DNA from: UBA1672 sp050633325
GTDB taxonomy: Bacteria; Pseudomonadota; Alphaproteobacteria; Micavibrionales; Micavibrionaceae
Reading direction: 5' to 3'
NCBI GenBank assembly: GCA_050633325.1
Contig: JBOEGH010000012.1
Location: forward strand, 1 to 38,620
Length of the DNA stretch: 38,620 nucleotides
The position numbers and the translations under genes were made by a program. Positions 6,878 through 15,296 of this stretch are shown one piece after another; position 1 is the stretch's first letter, and each line of letters begins with the position of its first letter. The notes under the pieces are model-generated. The model searched no databases, was not told where the DNA came from, and saw only the letters and a program-made list of their open reading frames with translations.

Positions 6878-8335
6878 ATGTTGAAAGAAAACAAAAAGAA
6901 CTATCGACACAAAAAACCACAAACTCATACCGTTAAACACACTCTGGTATTACTCACAGCCTTGTTACTGTCTTTTATGATTTCTGTAAATGCGCAGGCA
7001 AAAGAAGACATTGGCATAATACAAGATAAGTATGCTGCGTTTGTTATGGATGCCGATACTGGCCTTATATTGCACCGTGAGAATTCTGAAAAAAAATTAC
7101 ACCCTGCATCATTAACGAAAATGATGACTTTACTGATGGTGTTTGATGCACTTGACCACGGTGCAATACGCTTAAATACCAGAATACATATATCAGAACA
7201 TGCAGCAAGCATGATACCCAGTAAAATTGGACTAAAACCGGGTGAAACAATCAGGGTAAAAGATGCAATCCACGCACTATCAACAAAATCCGCCAATGAT
7301 ATTGCCGTTGCCGTTGCGGAAAAGCTTGGCGGATCAGAGAAACAATTCGCACTTATGATGACTAAAAAAGCGCGTAAATTCGGAATGAGCAAAACCAGAT
7401 TTAGAAATGCATCGGGATTGCATGACCCACGACAAGTAAGTACAGCACGTGATATGGCAAAACTGGGACGGATACTGGTTACCAGATACAAAAAACACTA
7501 TCACTACTTCTCTAAGAAGAGCTTTACCTATAAAGGGAAGACATATAACAGCCATAATAGACTAATGGATACTTATGCGGGAATGGATGGTTTGAAAACC
7601 GGATATATCAGACAGTCAGGTTTCAATCTGGTATCATCAGCGGTACGAAATGACAGACGGCTAATTGGTGTAGTATTCGGCGGCAAAACAGGGCGATCTC
7701 GTAATGCTCAGATGAAGATAATATTAGACAACGCATTTGCAAGAATCGGTGCAATCAGAATCGCAAAACACACCGCACCGATCCCAAAAAGAAAACCTCG
7801 CAGCAATGTAATGGCACTTGCAAAACCCGCGACACTGAACCATATACAAAGCACCAGCAAAGAAATCAACATTGCACGGTGGTCAATGCTGAACTCAATG
7901 AATGAAAACTCAATGTTCAATCGCATGATTGGCCAAGGGGACTATGATATAGCAGTAAGAAACCGCATAGAAACCGGTCTTATTGCCATATCCGCACAAA
8001 TGAACGAGAAGATACCTGCATATATATTCAATTCTGCGCAAAATGATGATCGGTATGAAAACACAACCACCAAAAGCCCAAACATAAAAAATGATAAATG
8101 GGCAATACAAATCGGAGCATTCACAAATCGCAGTCGCACCGACAAAGCGATAATAAACAGCTTAAACAAACTCCCTACACACTTACGTAACGAGCGCAGC
8201 ACAATAGCACCTTTACAAACTGCACAAGGATGGGTTTTCAGGGGAAGACTGCATGGCTATACAAAAGCGACAGCAAAAGAAGCATGCAAAATACTGAAAG
8301 ATTGCATAGCCATAGCACCACATGCATATCAGTAG
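6878..8335 (+). CDS. D-alanyl-D-alanine carboxypeptidase (peptidase S11) with C-terminal SPOR-like domain
   Basis: A low-molecular-weight penicillin-binding protein that trims the terminal D-Ala of peptidoglycan side chains in the periplasm. Counting from this ATG (485 aa), a basic N-region and a hydrophobic stretch ending in NAQA form a signal peptide. The active-site motifs are SLTK (78-81), SAN (138-140) and KTG (240-242). After a linker of about 120 residues, the last 80 residues (KWAIQIGAF onward) resemble a SPOR peptidoglycan-binding domain, as in alphaproteobacterial DacF-like proteins. A longer frame with a TTG start at 6812 exists, but it would put 22 odd residues before a normal signal peptide, so I prefer 6878; neither has a clear Shine-Dalgarno sequence. 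It is convergent with the lipoprotein genes downstream. Confidence 0.9.
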   Translation: MLKENKKNYRHKKPQTHTVKHTLVLLTALLLSFMISVNAQAKEDIGIIQDKYAAFVMDADTGLILHRENSEKKLHPASLTKMMTLLMVFDALDHGAIRLNTRIHISEHAASMIPSKIGLKPGETIRVKDAIHALSTKSANDIAVAVAEKLGGSEKQFALMMTKKARKFGMSKTRFRNASGLHDPRQVSTARDMAKLGRILVTRYKKHYHYFSKKSFTYKGKTYNSHNRLMDTYAGMDGLKTGYIRQSGFNLVSSAVRNDRRLIGVVFGGKTGRSRNAQMKIILDNAFARIGAIRIAKHTAPIPKRKPRSNVMALAKPATLNHIQSTSKEINIARWSMLNSMNENSMFNRMIGQGDYDIAVRNRIETGLIAISAQMNEKIPAYIFNSAQNDDRYENTTTKSPNIKNDKWAIQIGAFTNRSRTDKAIINSLNKLPTHLRNERSTIAPLQTAQGWVFRGRLHGYTKATAKEACKILKDCIAIAPHAYQ

Positions 8336-8357
8336 CGCCATTGAGAAATAATCTATT

Positions 8358-8936
8358 CTACTTTGATACTCGGAAAATTTTTGTTTGAGTTTTTGATAAC
8401 TCCCGAACCTCTCGTGATAGCAGTAACGAATAATCGAAACTTGCTACAACAGACCCTGATTTAACATCAATAACTCGCAAGAACACATCTACATCCTTAT
8501 TATTAGGAAGATAAGTCCCCCTCAACACGAAATTGGCACTGGCACTGCCTGATGGTAATGAATAAAGGCCTGAATTACCATTCATGGCAACTTCGTGCAA
8601 TTGCACATTATAACCTAATTCAGCCAAACGCAGCCCTACCCCCTCTGGGATAAATGCCCCCAATGGTGAAGAGATGCCGGCATGATCCATTTCCTCAAGC
8701 TGCTTTGCGATTATAATATCGCCTCTACCAACCTTATCTTTAATTTTTACCGCCAGAAAATCAGCCGCAGCATAATTTTTCTCTTTTAAATTAACATCAG
8801 GTCTGGAAAAAACCCCATGTGAAGCAGCAGATATCCCCGCAGTTACAGCTTTAAAAGCAATAGTTTCACCACAAGATACCAAAAAAGGCGCTATACTCAG
8901 AATAAACAAATAACGAAAATATCCTGTCATCGCCAA
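8358..8936 (-). CDS. FlgO-like outer-membrane lipoprotein
   Basis: Residues 1-21 are a signal peptide that ends in the lipobox LVSC, with lipidated Cys22. Residues about 55-185 resemble the FlgO domain: an AADFLAVKIKDKV helix, a central SSPLGAFIPEGVGLRLAELG segment, then FVLRGTYLP and VFLRVIDVKSGSVVASFDY strands. FlgO itself helps flagellar outer-membrane function in Vibrio, but FlgO-domain lipoproteins also occur away from flagellar genes, as here, so I do not infer motility. The gene starts 10 bp after the stop of a second lipoprotein gene, and the two are probably co-transcribed. The domain call is from pattern only. Confidence 0.7.
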   Translation of the reverse strand: MAMTGYFRYLFILSIAPFLVSCGETIAFKAVTAGISAASHGVFSRPDVNLKEKNYAAADFLAVKIKDKVGRGDIIIAKQLEEMDHAGISSPLGAFIPEGVGLRLAELGYNVQLHEVAMNGNSGLYSLPSGSASANFVLRGTYLPNNKDVDVFLRVIDVKSGSVVASFDYSLLLSREVRELSKTQTKIFRVSK

Positions 8937-8946
8937 TCAATCACTA

Positions 8947-9528
8947 TCACAAGGTTTCTGAAGAACAAAGCACAGGAACATCAACTTTTACTTTGTTAAC
9001 ACGGACATATCCATAAGTTGGCACGTCATAAAACCCACCTACCTTATCTCCCGGAATACCGTTAACCGCATCAATAGCAAGAGCAAGATACATAGAGTTG
9101 CCGTCATCACCTTCGCAGGTCAAAACCTCTTTAGCAACGAAATCTATTCGCACATTATCTTCACTATCACTATTCGATAACAAATACCCTTGGCGCGTTA
9201 ATTCTTCGCGCAGAAGATGATCGAAACTATTGTAGAATGCTGTATTGCTCTCAGGAGCGTTTAGGTATAGCTCATCAACACTGAATGATAATTTACCATC
9301 AATTTTCTCTACTAAGTCACGAACAGCGTCACGCATACCATCTATAGCCGCGGCGTTACTCTCCACACTGTAATCATATCCGATATCGCGTGCCTCCTTA
9401 CCGGGGGCAGACTTAAACTCTTTATCATAAGAACTATAACCACGACCTACAGGACCAGGAGCAAAACCACTGCACCCGACCAGCAACATAGCCGAAAAAC
9501 ATAAAGAGACAGAAAATAAAGAACGCAT
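8947..9528 (-). CDS. Lipoprotein of unknown function
   Basis: A signal peptide ends in the lipobox LVGC, so Cys19 is the lipidation site. The mature part (about 175 aa) has a helix near residues 60-80 (AAIDGMRDAVRDLVEKI) and a segment FDHLLREELTRQGYLL that recalls the FlgO layout of the next gene. The end is beta-rich (YGYVRVNKVKVDVPVL). Two cysteines, at about 138 and 188, could form a disulfide. I do not recognise the family. It is the first of a two-gene lipoprotein unit, and the two proteins may be distant paralogues or partners. An imperfect palindrome lies about 125-150 bp upstream (9654-9675). Confidence 0.8.
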   Translation of the reverse strand: MRSLFSVSLCFSAMLLVGCSGFAPGPVGRGYSSYDKEFKSAPGKEARDIGYDYSVESNAAAIDGMRDAVRDLVEKIDGKLSFSVDELYLNAPESNTAFYNSFDHLLREELTRQGYLLSNSDSEDNVRIDFVAKEVLTCEGDDGNSMYLALAIDAVNGIPGDKVGGFYDVPTYGYVRVNKVKVDVPVLCSSETL

Positions 9529-9698
9529 ATTACAAAACCTTGAAAAAAGAAAAGAACGCGTATTCGTAAATACAAAACACTTGGCAATTCTAACAAGTCT
9601 TTATGAGTGCGTACAGCATTTAATAAATATTACACACTGCACAAAACAATCATAACGATAACATGCATTATCATTGTCATCTGCAAATAATATAATTG

Positions 9699-11249
9699 CT
9701 AGCTAGTCATTTTTAAAATGGAATTAGTTGTACTATGACCATCATAAACGGGCATGACATCCACCACACCGCCATGCGCTTTAACGGTTGGTGCTTCGGG
9801 TATTTGATCAACTGTATAATCACCGCCTTTAAAATATATATCCGGCTGTAAAACATCCAAAAGATCACACGCGGTATTATCCTGCCCATGCTCTTTTGCA
9901 CCGAACAACACAACCATATCAACAGAGCCAAGAGCCGCCAAAACTGCCGCCCTTGATTGTTCATCATGTACAGGTCGGGTATCCCCCTTTAGAACACGGA
10001 CTGATGTATCGCTGTTTAAACCAACAATAAGGCGATCGCATTTACGTCTTGCATCATTCAAATAAGTTACATGGCCAAAATGTACTATGTCAAAACATCC
10101 ATTTGTAAAGCCGACCTTAAGCCCTCTTGCTTTCCAACGCAGAACCTCTTCACGCGCTTCATTATAACTCAAGACCGGAGCTTGCCTAGTTCTCTCTATT
10201 TGCGGAGATCTTGGGTCACTATTCCCCGCTGATCTAATAATTGCGGACACATCATCATTATTATGCAATGCGTCGAGCAATTCTTGAGTACGGATTGGTG
10301 CAGTACCAACCTTTGAAACCACAATACTGCCCGCAATATTTGCCAAAGACGCAGCCAAAGCAATATCGGCACCGGCGGCCAAAGACGCAGCAATAGTTGC
10401 AATAACAGTATCCCCAGCACCCGAAACATCAAAAACCTCGATATCAGAGGCACTTCTTATATGTGTAACTTCTGTACCTTGGTTTGAAATAACGCTCATA
10501 CCATCTTTAGACCTAGTAGAGATCACCGCCTTAATACCACTGGTATCAATCAGTTTTCTTGCCGCATCAATAACTTGATCATCAGTATCAACAGGCATAC
10601 CACCAGTAGATTCTGACAACTCCTTCTTGTTCGGTGTGACCATATCCGCACCTGAATAAATACTGTAATCAACACCTTTTGGATCAACCAGAACCTTCAC
10701 ACCTTTGTCATTTGCCAGAGCAATCAAAGACTTCAAAAGTTTGGAGGTAAGAACACCCTTACCGTAGTCTGATAGAATCATCACCTTTACATCAGACAAA
10801 AGCGTATCCGCCTTTTCCAACAACTTATCAGACAAATTATCAGATATATCTTCGATGCGTTCGAAATCAGTACGCAATAACTGCTGATGACCGGCAAGAA
10901 AACGTGTTTTAACAATAGAAAAACGCTCGCTCGAACTTATAAGACCGGACACATCAATACCTTGCTGTTCAGCCAATTGCTTAATTTTACCTCCGTCCTC
11001 ATCATCACCAATAACAGAGAGTATTTTACCATTACATTTAAGATGCATAAGATTGGACAAAGTATTACCGGCACCACCAAGCATACTATTTTCACGGGTT
11101 ACAGACAGTACAGGAACCGGGCTTTCTGGTGATATACGATCAACTTTACCATAGACAAAACGATCCAACATAATATCACCAACAACCAGAACAGGAACGC
11201 CATCCATCGCATTAACAATATTAATTTCGCTATTTTCAGAAATCGTCAT
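9699..11249 (-). CDS. hldE: Bifunctional heptose-7-phosphate kinase / heptose-1-phosphate adenylyltransferase HldE
   Basis: A two-domain enzyme that makes ADP-heptose for the inner core of lipopolysaccharide. The N-terminal ribokinase-fold domain phosphorylates D-beta-D-heptose-7-phosphate: VVGDIMLDRFVYG near the start, MLGGAGNTLSN, and the catalytic DVSGAGDTV at about 275-285. The C-terminal nucleotidyltransferase domain has TNGCFDIVHFGH with the HxGH signature at about 390, and FKGGDY. I start at the ATG of MTISEN (516 aa); a GTG five codons upstream (11264) is possible, and neither has a convincing Shine-Dalgarno sequence. It is alone on its transcript, divergent from the protease gene at 11406. 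No other LPS core genes are adjacent. Confidence 0.95.
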   Translation of the reverse strand: MTISENSEINIVNAMDGVPVLVVGDIMLDRFVYGKVDRISPESPVPVLSVTRENSMLGGAGNTLSNLMHLKCNGKILSVIGDDEDGGKIKQLAEQQGIDVSGLISSSERFSIVKTRFLAGHQQLLRTDFERIEDISDNLSDKLLEKADTLLSDVKVMILSDYGKGVLTSKLLKSLIALANDKGVKVLVDPKGVDYSIYSGADMVTPNKKELSESTGGMPVDTDDQVIDAARKLIDTSGIKAVISTRSKDGMSVISNQGTEVTHIRSASDIEVFDVSGAGDTVIATIAASLAAGADIALAASLANIAGSIVVSKVGTAPIRTQELLDALHNNDDVSAIIRSAGNSDPRSPQIERTRQAPVLSYNEAREEVLRWKARGLKVGFTNGCFDIVHFGHVTYLNDARRKCDRLIVGLNSDTSVRVLKGDTRPVHDEQSRAAVLAALGSVDMVVLFGAKEHGQDNTACDLLDVLQPDIYFKGGDYTVDQIPEAPTVKAHGGVVDVMPVYDGHSTTNSILKMTS

Positions 11250-11405
11250 TTTAAGGAAACCCACTAACTTAATAAAGAATATTCACTTTTATGGGCTTTT
11301 GTTAGTAATTCGTCAATCTTTCTCGTGTTTAATATACGTAGAAGAATTAGGACAAAAGGCACGAATAGGCAAATTTAACTGTGCGTAATACTAGGGTAAA
11401 ATAAG

Positions 11406-12359
11406 ATGAGTAATAAAACAAACACTGCCAACACAGGAATTTTTAGAAATATCAAAAATGCATTACGCCGAAACAAGCTCGGTGAAACCCTTGTTTTAAA
11501 AGGCTATATATCATCTTACGAACTAAAATCCGCACTAAAGAGCCAAAAAGAAACGCAAAAACCTCTTGGTCAAATATTTATTGAGCAAAGCCAAATTACA
11601 AAAAGCCAGTTAACCGCCCTTTTATTCCGTCAAAAAGTACTAAGATTAGCGGCAACAACCATATTCTGCGCAGCATCTTTAGGCGGAGTAACGAAAAAAT
11701 CTCACGCAGGGGCAATAAAAGATGTTCCTGCACGTATTATGCTAGCATCTACAGGGGACACTCATTTCAAAGATATAAACCAGTACCCTGATTTATTTGG
11801 CGCAAAAGAAAAAAAATCCACAAACCTAAAAGCATTCACAAAATGGACAGATATGTTTGACCGTTTTGACAAAAACCTTAGCAAATCCAGCTCCAAAAGA
11901 ATTATTCAAGACATCCAATCTGAATTGGCAGAATACAAGTCATCGTCAATATACGGTATGGCTAAGCAAGTTAATGCAATGATGAATAAGCAAAAATATA
12001 TCGGTGATAACAAAAACTGGGGGAAATCAGATTACTGGGCGACACCAATCGAATTTATGACCCGTGGCGGTGATTGTGAAGATTTTGCAATTGCTAAATA
12101 TGTTGCATTACGTGCTATGGGTGTTCCTGAAAACCACATGCGCATTGCCATTGTGCAAGACCAGATGAAAAACATCCCACATGCGATATTAATTGTATAT
12201 TCCGAGAGAGGCGCAATTGTTTTGGACAATCAAATAAAAGATGTTAGGCACGCAAACAGCATATCACACTATAAGCCTATATTCTCAATCAACAGAGAAG
12301 CTTGGTGGTTGCACACCCCACAAAAAAGACCCACTACTATCGTAGCTGCGGCACGCTAA
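11406..12359 (+). CDS. MshEN-like domain fused to LapG-type (BTLCP) periplasmic cysteine protease
   Basis: A 317-aa protein with three parts. Residues 24-47 and 53-76 are two 24-residue units of the MshEN pattern (R-L-G-x2-L-V-x2-G-x-I-x4-L-x3-L-x2-Q), separated by five residues as in MshE, whose domain binds cyclic-di-GMP. Unit 1 matches at nearly all positions (Lys for Arg, Tyr for a hydrophobic). Unit 2 has Pro for Arg and Ser for Gly. Residues 81-95 form one hydrophobic segment. Residues about 140-300 are a bacterial transglutaminase-like cysteine protease with triad Cys224 (GGDCED), His259 (IPHAI) and Asp274 (VLDN), spaced much as in LapG. LapG cleaves surface adhesins and is normally held by the separate c-di-GMP receptor LapD. 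Residues 96-101 (TKKSHA) could also be a signal-peptidase site. There is no methionine between 1 and 112, so the N-terminal domain belongs to the protein. Confidence 0.85.
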   Translation: MSNKTNTANTGIFRNIKNALRRNKLGETLVLKGYISSYELKSALKSQKETQKPLGQIFIEQSQITKSQLTALLFRQKVLRLAATTIFCAASLGGVTKKSHAGAIKDVPARIMLASTGDTHFKDINQYPDLFGAKEKKSTNLKAFTKWTDMFDRFDKNLSKSSSKRIIQDIQSELAEYKSSSIYGMAKQVNAMMNKQKYIGDNKNWGKSDYWATPIEFMTRGGDCEDFAIAKYVALRAMGVPENHMRIAIVQDQMKNIPHAILIVYSERGAIVLDNQIKDVRHANSISHYKPIFSINREAWWLHTPQKRPTTIVAAAR

Positions 12360-12409
12360 AGCTCTCTAAAATATTGACCACCTATACCAAATAGTCTACG
12401 GCTATTTAT

Positions 12410-13549
12410 ATGAATTTAAGTTCCTCCAACCTTATTGTCGGACACCACTATCCCGCCTTAAACGGATTACGCGCATTGGCCGTACTTGCGGTGTTAATCG
12501 CCCACTGTGCGATGATTGCATCTATTGGCACACCTGCGGAAACTGCATTACAGGAATTGTCTCTTAAAGTTATGGGTATTGGATGGGTTGGCGTTGACCT
12601 GTTCTTTATTCTATCAGGCTTTCTAATAACGGGCATATTACTGGACACATCGGAAAGTAACAATTGTCTACGAAAGTTCTATATCAGGCGGACACTCAGG
12701 ATTTTTCCTTTATACTATTTAATTTTATTTATCTATTTTCTTTCATCATATGCATTGGGTGATGGGTTTGATTTTAGCGCATCCGATATTATGTATTTAT
12801 TATATATCGGCAATTGGGATGAATGGGCCGGTCTTAACAAGCCTTATCCCCTACGCCATTTATGGTCACTAGCAGTAGAAGAACAATTCTATTTAATATG
12901 GCCTGCTGTGTTTTTAATTTCTAATAAATTTAATGTTGCAAAGCATTTATGTATTATTACCATTATATCAATCATTGCCTTTCGTACGATATATGTATTG
13001 ATGGATCATCACGAATTTATTTATCACATAACGATAACGCGCGCGGATAGCTTACTGATTGGTGCATTAATGGCCATTATCATTAAAGAAAAAGGTATAG
13101 GATACTTCAAAATATCAAGCACAGTTTACACATTAATTATAGGGTGCATATTGTTCGCCACGGTTGCCGTAATAAACGGTAACTTCAATGGAAAAACACC
13201 GACAGTTTTAATGTTTGGCATACCATCACTATTTCTAATTTTTGTTCCTATAATACTTCTAACCTTTCTATTACCTGATAAGCACATTTTCCAACGTGCA
13301 TTATCCTCTTTACCCTTAACATTCATAGGAAAAATAAGTTACGGAATGTACGTATATCACTGGTTTGTGATTATTATTATTTATAACCTAAACCTAATTC
13401 CAATTGATAGTTACAGTTTTTGGCCAAGGCAAGCAATGTTCATAACATGCACCCTACCCATCACAGTTATTTTATCATGGGTAAGTTATGAATATATTGA
13501 AAAACCAATATTAAGATATAAGGATAAATGGGCATCATACGCAAGTTAG
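12410..13549 (+). CDS. Acyltransferase family 3 membrane protein (OafA/YrhL-like)
   Basis: A polytopic inner-membrane O-acyltransferase of 379 aa. The family start is present: Y-x-A-L-N-G-L-R-A-L-A-V at about 14-25, followed by the LIAHC segment whose His is the likely catalytic residue. GWVGVDLFFILSGFLI (about 58-73) and LRHLWSLAVEEQFYLIWP (about 148-165) are family signatures. About ten hydrophobic segments follow. Such enzymes acetylate or otherwise acylate LPS O-antigen, capsule, exopolysaccharide or peptidoglycan; the acceptor cannot be read from sequence. It follows the LapG-type protease gene by 50 bp on the same strand, so the two may be co-transcribed, which would suit a cell-surface role. 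Its stop overlaps the stop of the CDF gene on the other strand by 4 bp. Confidence 0.92.
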   Translation: MNLSSSNLIVGHHYPALNGLRALAVLAVLIAHCAMIASIGTPAETALQELSLKVMGIGWVGVDLFFILSGFLITGILLDTSESNNCLRKFYIRRTLRIFPLYYLILFIYFLSSYALGDGFDFSASDIMYLLYIGNWDEWAGLNKPYPLRHLWSLAVEEQFYLIWPAVFLISNKFNVAKHLCIITIISIIAFRTIYVLMDHHEFIYHITITRADSLLIGALMAIIIKEKGIGYFKISSTVYTLIIGCILFATVAVINGNFNGKTPTVLMFGIPSLFLIFVPIILLTFLLPDKHIFQRALSSLPLTFIGKISYGMYVYHWFVIIIIYNLNLIPIDSYSFWPRQAMFITCTLPITVILSWVSYEYIEKPILRYKDKWASYAS

Positions 13550-14478
13550 ATATGAACACCTTTCACGCGATGGCGCGCGTCCTCTGTATATCCTTCCGGG
13601 TCTATATGTATTAGTATTTCTGCAGAAGTATAAACTTGCAATATGCTATTCTCTAACTCTTTTGCAATTTCGTGCGCCGCCCATAGTGTAATATTCGGAT
13701 CAACTTCAATATCAAATGACATTATATAATCAGAGCCATTACGATGAGTGCGCAAATCATGCCATCCCGCAACTCCCTCATGAGCTTCTATAATTTCAAT
13801 AATTTTCCTTCTATCATCGTCTGACAACTCCCTATCCAACAGCATATTCAACGATTTAACGGCAATACCACGCGCCATATACGCCATAAAAAAGGCAACA
13901 AACATTGCAAACAGGCCATCAATCCACAATGGGGCGCCAAACAAACCTAGACCCAGAACTATTAAAGTACCGGCATTAATCAACACGTCACTCCCGTAAT
14001 GAACGCTGTCTGCCTCTATTGCTAATGATTGTGAGTGCTGCAATGCTCTGCGTTGAATAAACACAAGTAATATGGATAAAATTACAGAAATAGCCATAAC
14101 GTAAATACCAATCATATGGTGAGTAACAACAACCGGATGAACAAAACCATCTATAGCCTCGAATACCAAGAACACTCCACCACCAACGATCACAGCAGAC
14201 TGGAACAATGCGGACACCGCCTCCATCTTACCATGCCCCCAGCGGTGATCCGCATCCGCAGGCCTACGTGCGTAATATATACTGCTTAATGCCATCACAG
14301 AAACAAGGGAATCCAAAACTGAATCAACCAGTGAAGACAAAACACTGACCGCGCCACTTTCATAATAAGCATAACTTTTTATCAATATAAGAAAAGTAAC
14401 AACTATAATCGCAGCATAACCCGCAAAAACAGATGTTCGTGTTTCAATCATATTTTTTTTAGGTTCATAATCCATCAT
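13546..14478 (-). CDS. Cation diffusion facilitator (FieF-like) metal exporter
   Basis: A six-helix metal/proton antiporter with a cytoplasmic C-terminal domain (310 aa). The ligands of E. coli FieF (YiiP) are all found at shifted positions. Transport site A is Asp52, Asp56, His160 and Asp164. Site B is Asp75, His78 and His82. The cytoplasmic site includes His240, His269, His291 and Asp293. A site of Asp-Asp-His-Asp type fits Zn or Fe(II) export, but specificity is not proven by this. The gene starts 38 bp after bufC on the same strand and may be the last gene of the bufferin operon, which would join metal sequestration with export. The start could also be MIETRT, nine codons later; neither start has a clear Shine-Dalgarno sequence. 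A GTGAA/TTCAC inverted repeat lies in the gap (14485-14500). Confidence 0.93.
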   Translation of the reverse strand: MMDYEPKKNMIETRTSVFAGYAAIIVVTFLILIKSYAYYESGAVSVLSSLVDSVLDSLVSVMALSSIYYARRPADADHRWGHGKMEAVSALFQSAVIVGGGVFLVFEAIDGFVHPVVVTHHMIGIYVMAISVILSILLVFIQRRALQHSQSLAIEADSVHYGSDVLINAGTLIVLGLGLFGAPLWIDGLFAMFVAFFMAYMARGIAVKSLNMLLDRELSDDDRRKIIEIIEAHEGVAGWHDLRTHRNGSDYIMSFDIEVDPNITLWAAHEIAKELENSILQVYTSAEILIHIDPEGYTEDARHRVKGVHI

Positions 14479-14516
14479 TATATTGTGAAATAAAATTCAC
14501 GATAAAACAAGCAAGC

Positions 14517-15296
14517 TTATATAGAGGATAAACTTCCCAGAGTTACATGCTTTTGCAAAAAAGTAGTGAAATCAAATTCAGGGAATATAGACAACACCCC
14601 TTCTACAGTATCACCCAAAGGAACTTTGTCATTCAACAAACGTAACATTTCATATTCGTCATCAGGCAAAGAAACTATAATCACCTCTAAGTCCTGGCGA
14701 ACAACAAGAATACGGCATTTATGTGTAACAGATAAATCGGGAGCAGCCGATTCAGCCTCACCAAGGCAAAAGCTACGTATCTCCTCTAACGGATACAAAG
14801 AAGATATAAGAGAAGCAGAACTATGAAGGTTTAAGAGCACCTCTGATAATAAGTCAGGCGGTACTTTCGATAAATCATCAGAACCCAAAGAGTTATCATC
14901 AGGCGCGTAATATGCATTATTCAATGCCAGTTCCAATGTCGCTATATCTGCCAAATATGGCAAATTATTTGCAGGTTTATAAGTCTTTATAAATTCATCG
15001 AAACCAGCACCATACATATGCATACAGCCACTACTGGGGGGATTATCAAAAATAAAGGCGCGCGCCATGGATTTTAAAAAATCTTCACCAACCAAGTTCT
15101 CCAACAATGGAAAGGTCGCGCGAAGGACTTCTGTCAGACTTCCTACCACATTATTGTGATAGACTTTCATCCTGTCATTCAAAGATATTTCATTGTCTAT
15201 AAAAATATTGGAAAAATATTTTTCTGATACGCCAATATCACTTACAGGACAAAACATGGTATCCTTGAATTTATTTTGAAAATCACCCAAGCTCAT
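14517..15296 (-). CDS. bufC: BufC-type DUF2063 protein (HvfC/BufC partner of the MNIO enzyme)
   Basis: The N-terminal 100 residues have the DUF2063 pattern: FQNKFKDTM, a Y-H-N-N-V segment (about 46-50), LRATFPLLENLVGEDFL, and DNPPSSGCMHMYG. The rest is a helical and mixed region of unknown fold. In bufferin systems this protein partners the MNIO enzyme BufB and probably recruits the precursor peptide. Pfam describes the domain as putative DNA-binding, but in this context a RiPP partner role is better supported. The start overlaps the bufB stop by 4 bp (ATGA), and 259 aa is within the usual range. Confidence 0.85.
   Translation of the reverse strand: MSLGDFQNKFKDTMFCPVSDIGVSEKYFSNIFIDNEISLNDRMKVYHNNVVGSLTEVLRATFPLLENLVGEDFLKSMARAFIFDNPPSSGCMHMYGAGFDEFIKTYKPANNLPYLADIATLELALNNAYYAPDDNSLGSDDLSKVPPDLLSEVLLNLHSSASLISSLYPLEEIRSFCLGEAESAAPDLSVTHKCRILVVRQDLEVIIVSLPDDEYEMLRLLNDKVPLGDTVEGVLSIFPEFDFTTFLQKHVTLGSLSSI

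Noticed and set aside
14485..14500. GTGAA/TTCAC inverted repeat as a metal-regulator operator for the CDF gene
   Set aside because: The arms are only 5 bp, the site lies in a 38-bp gap inside a likely operon, and it matches no operator I can name.
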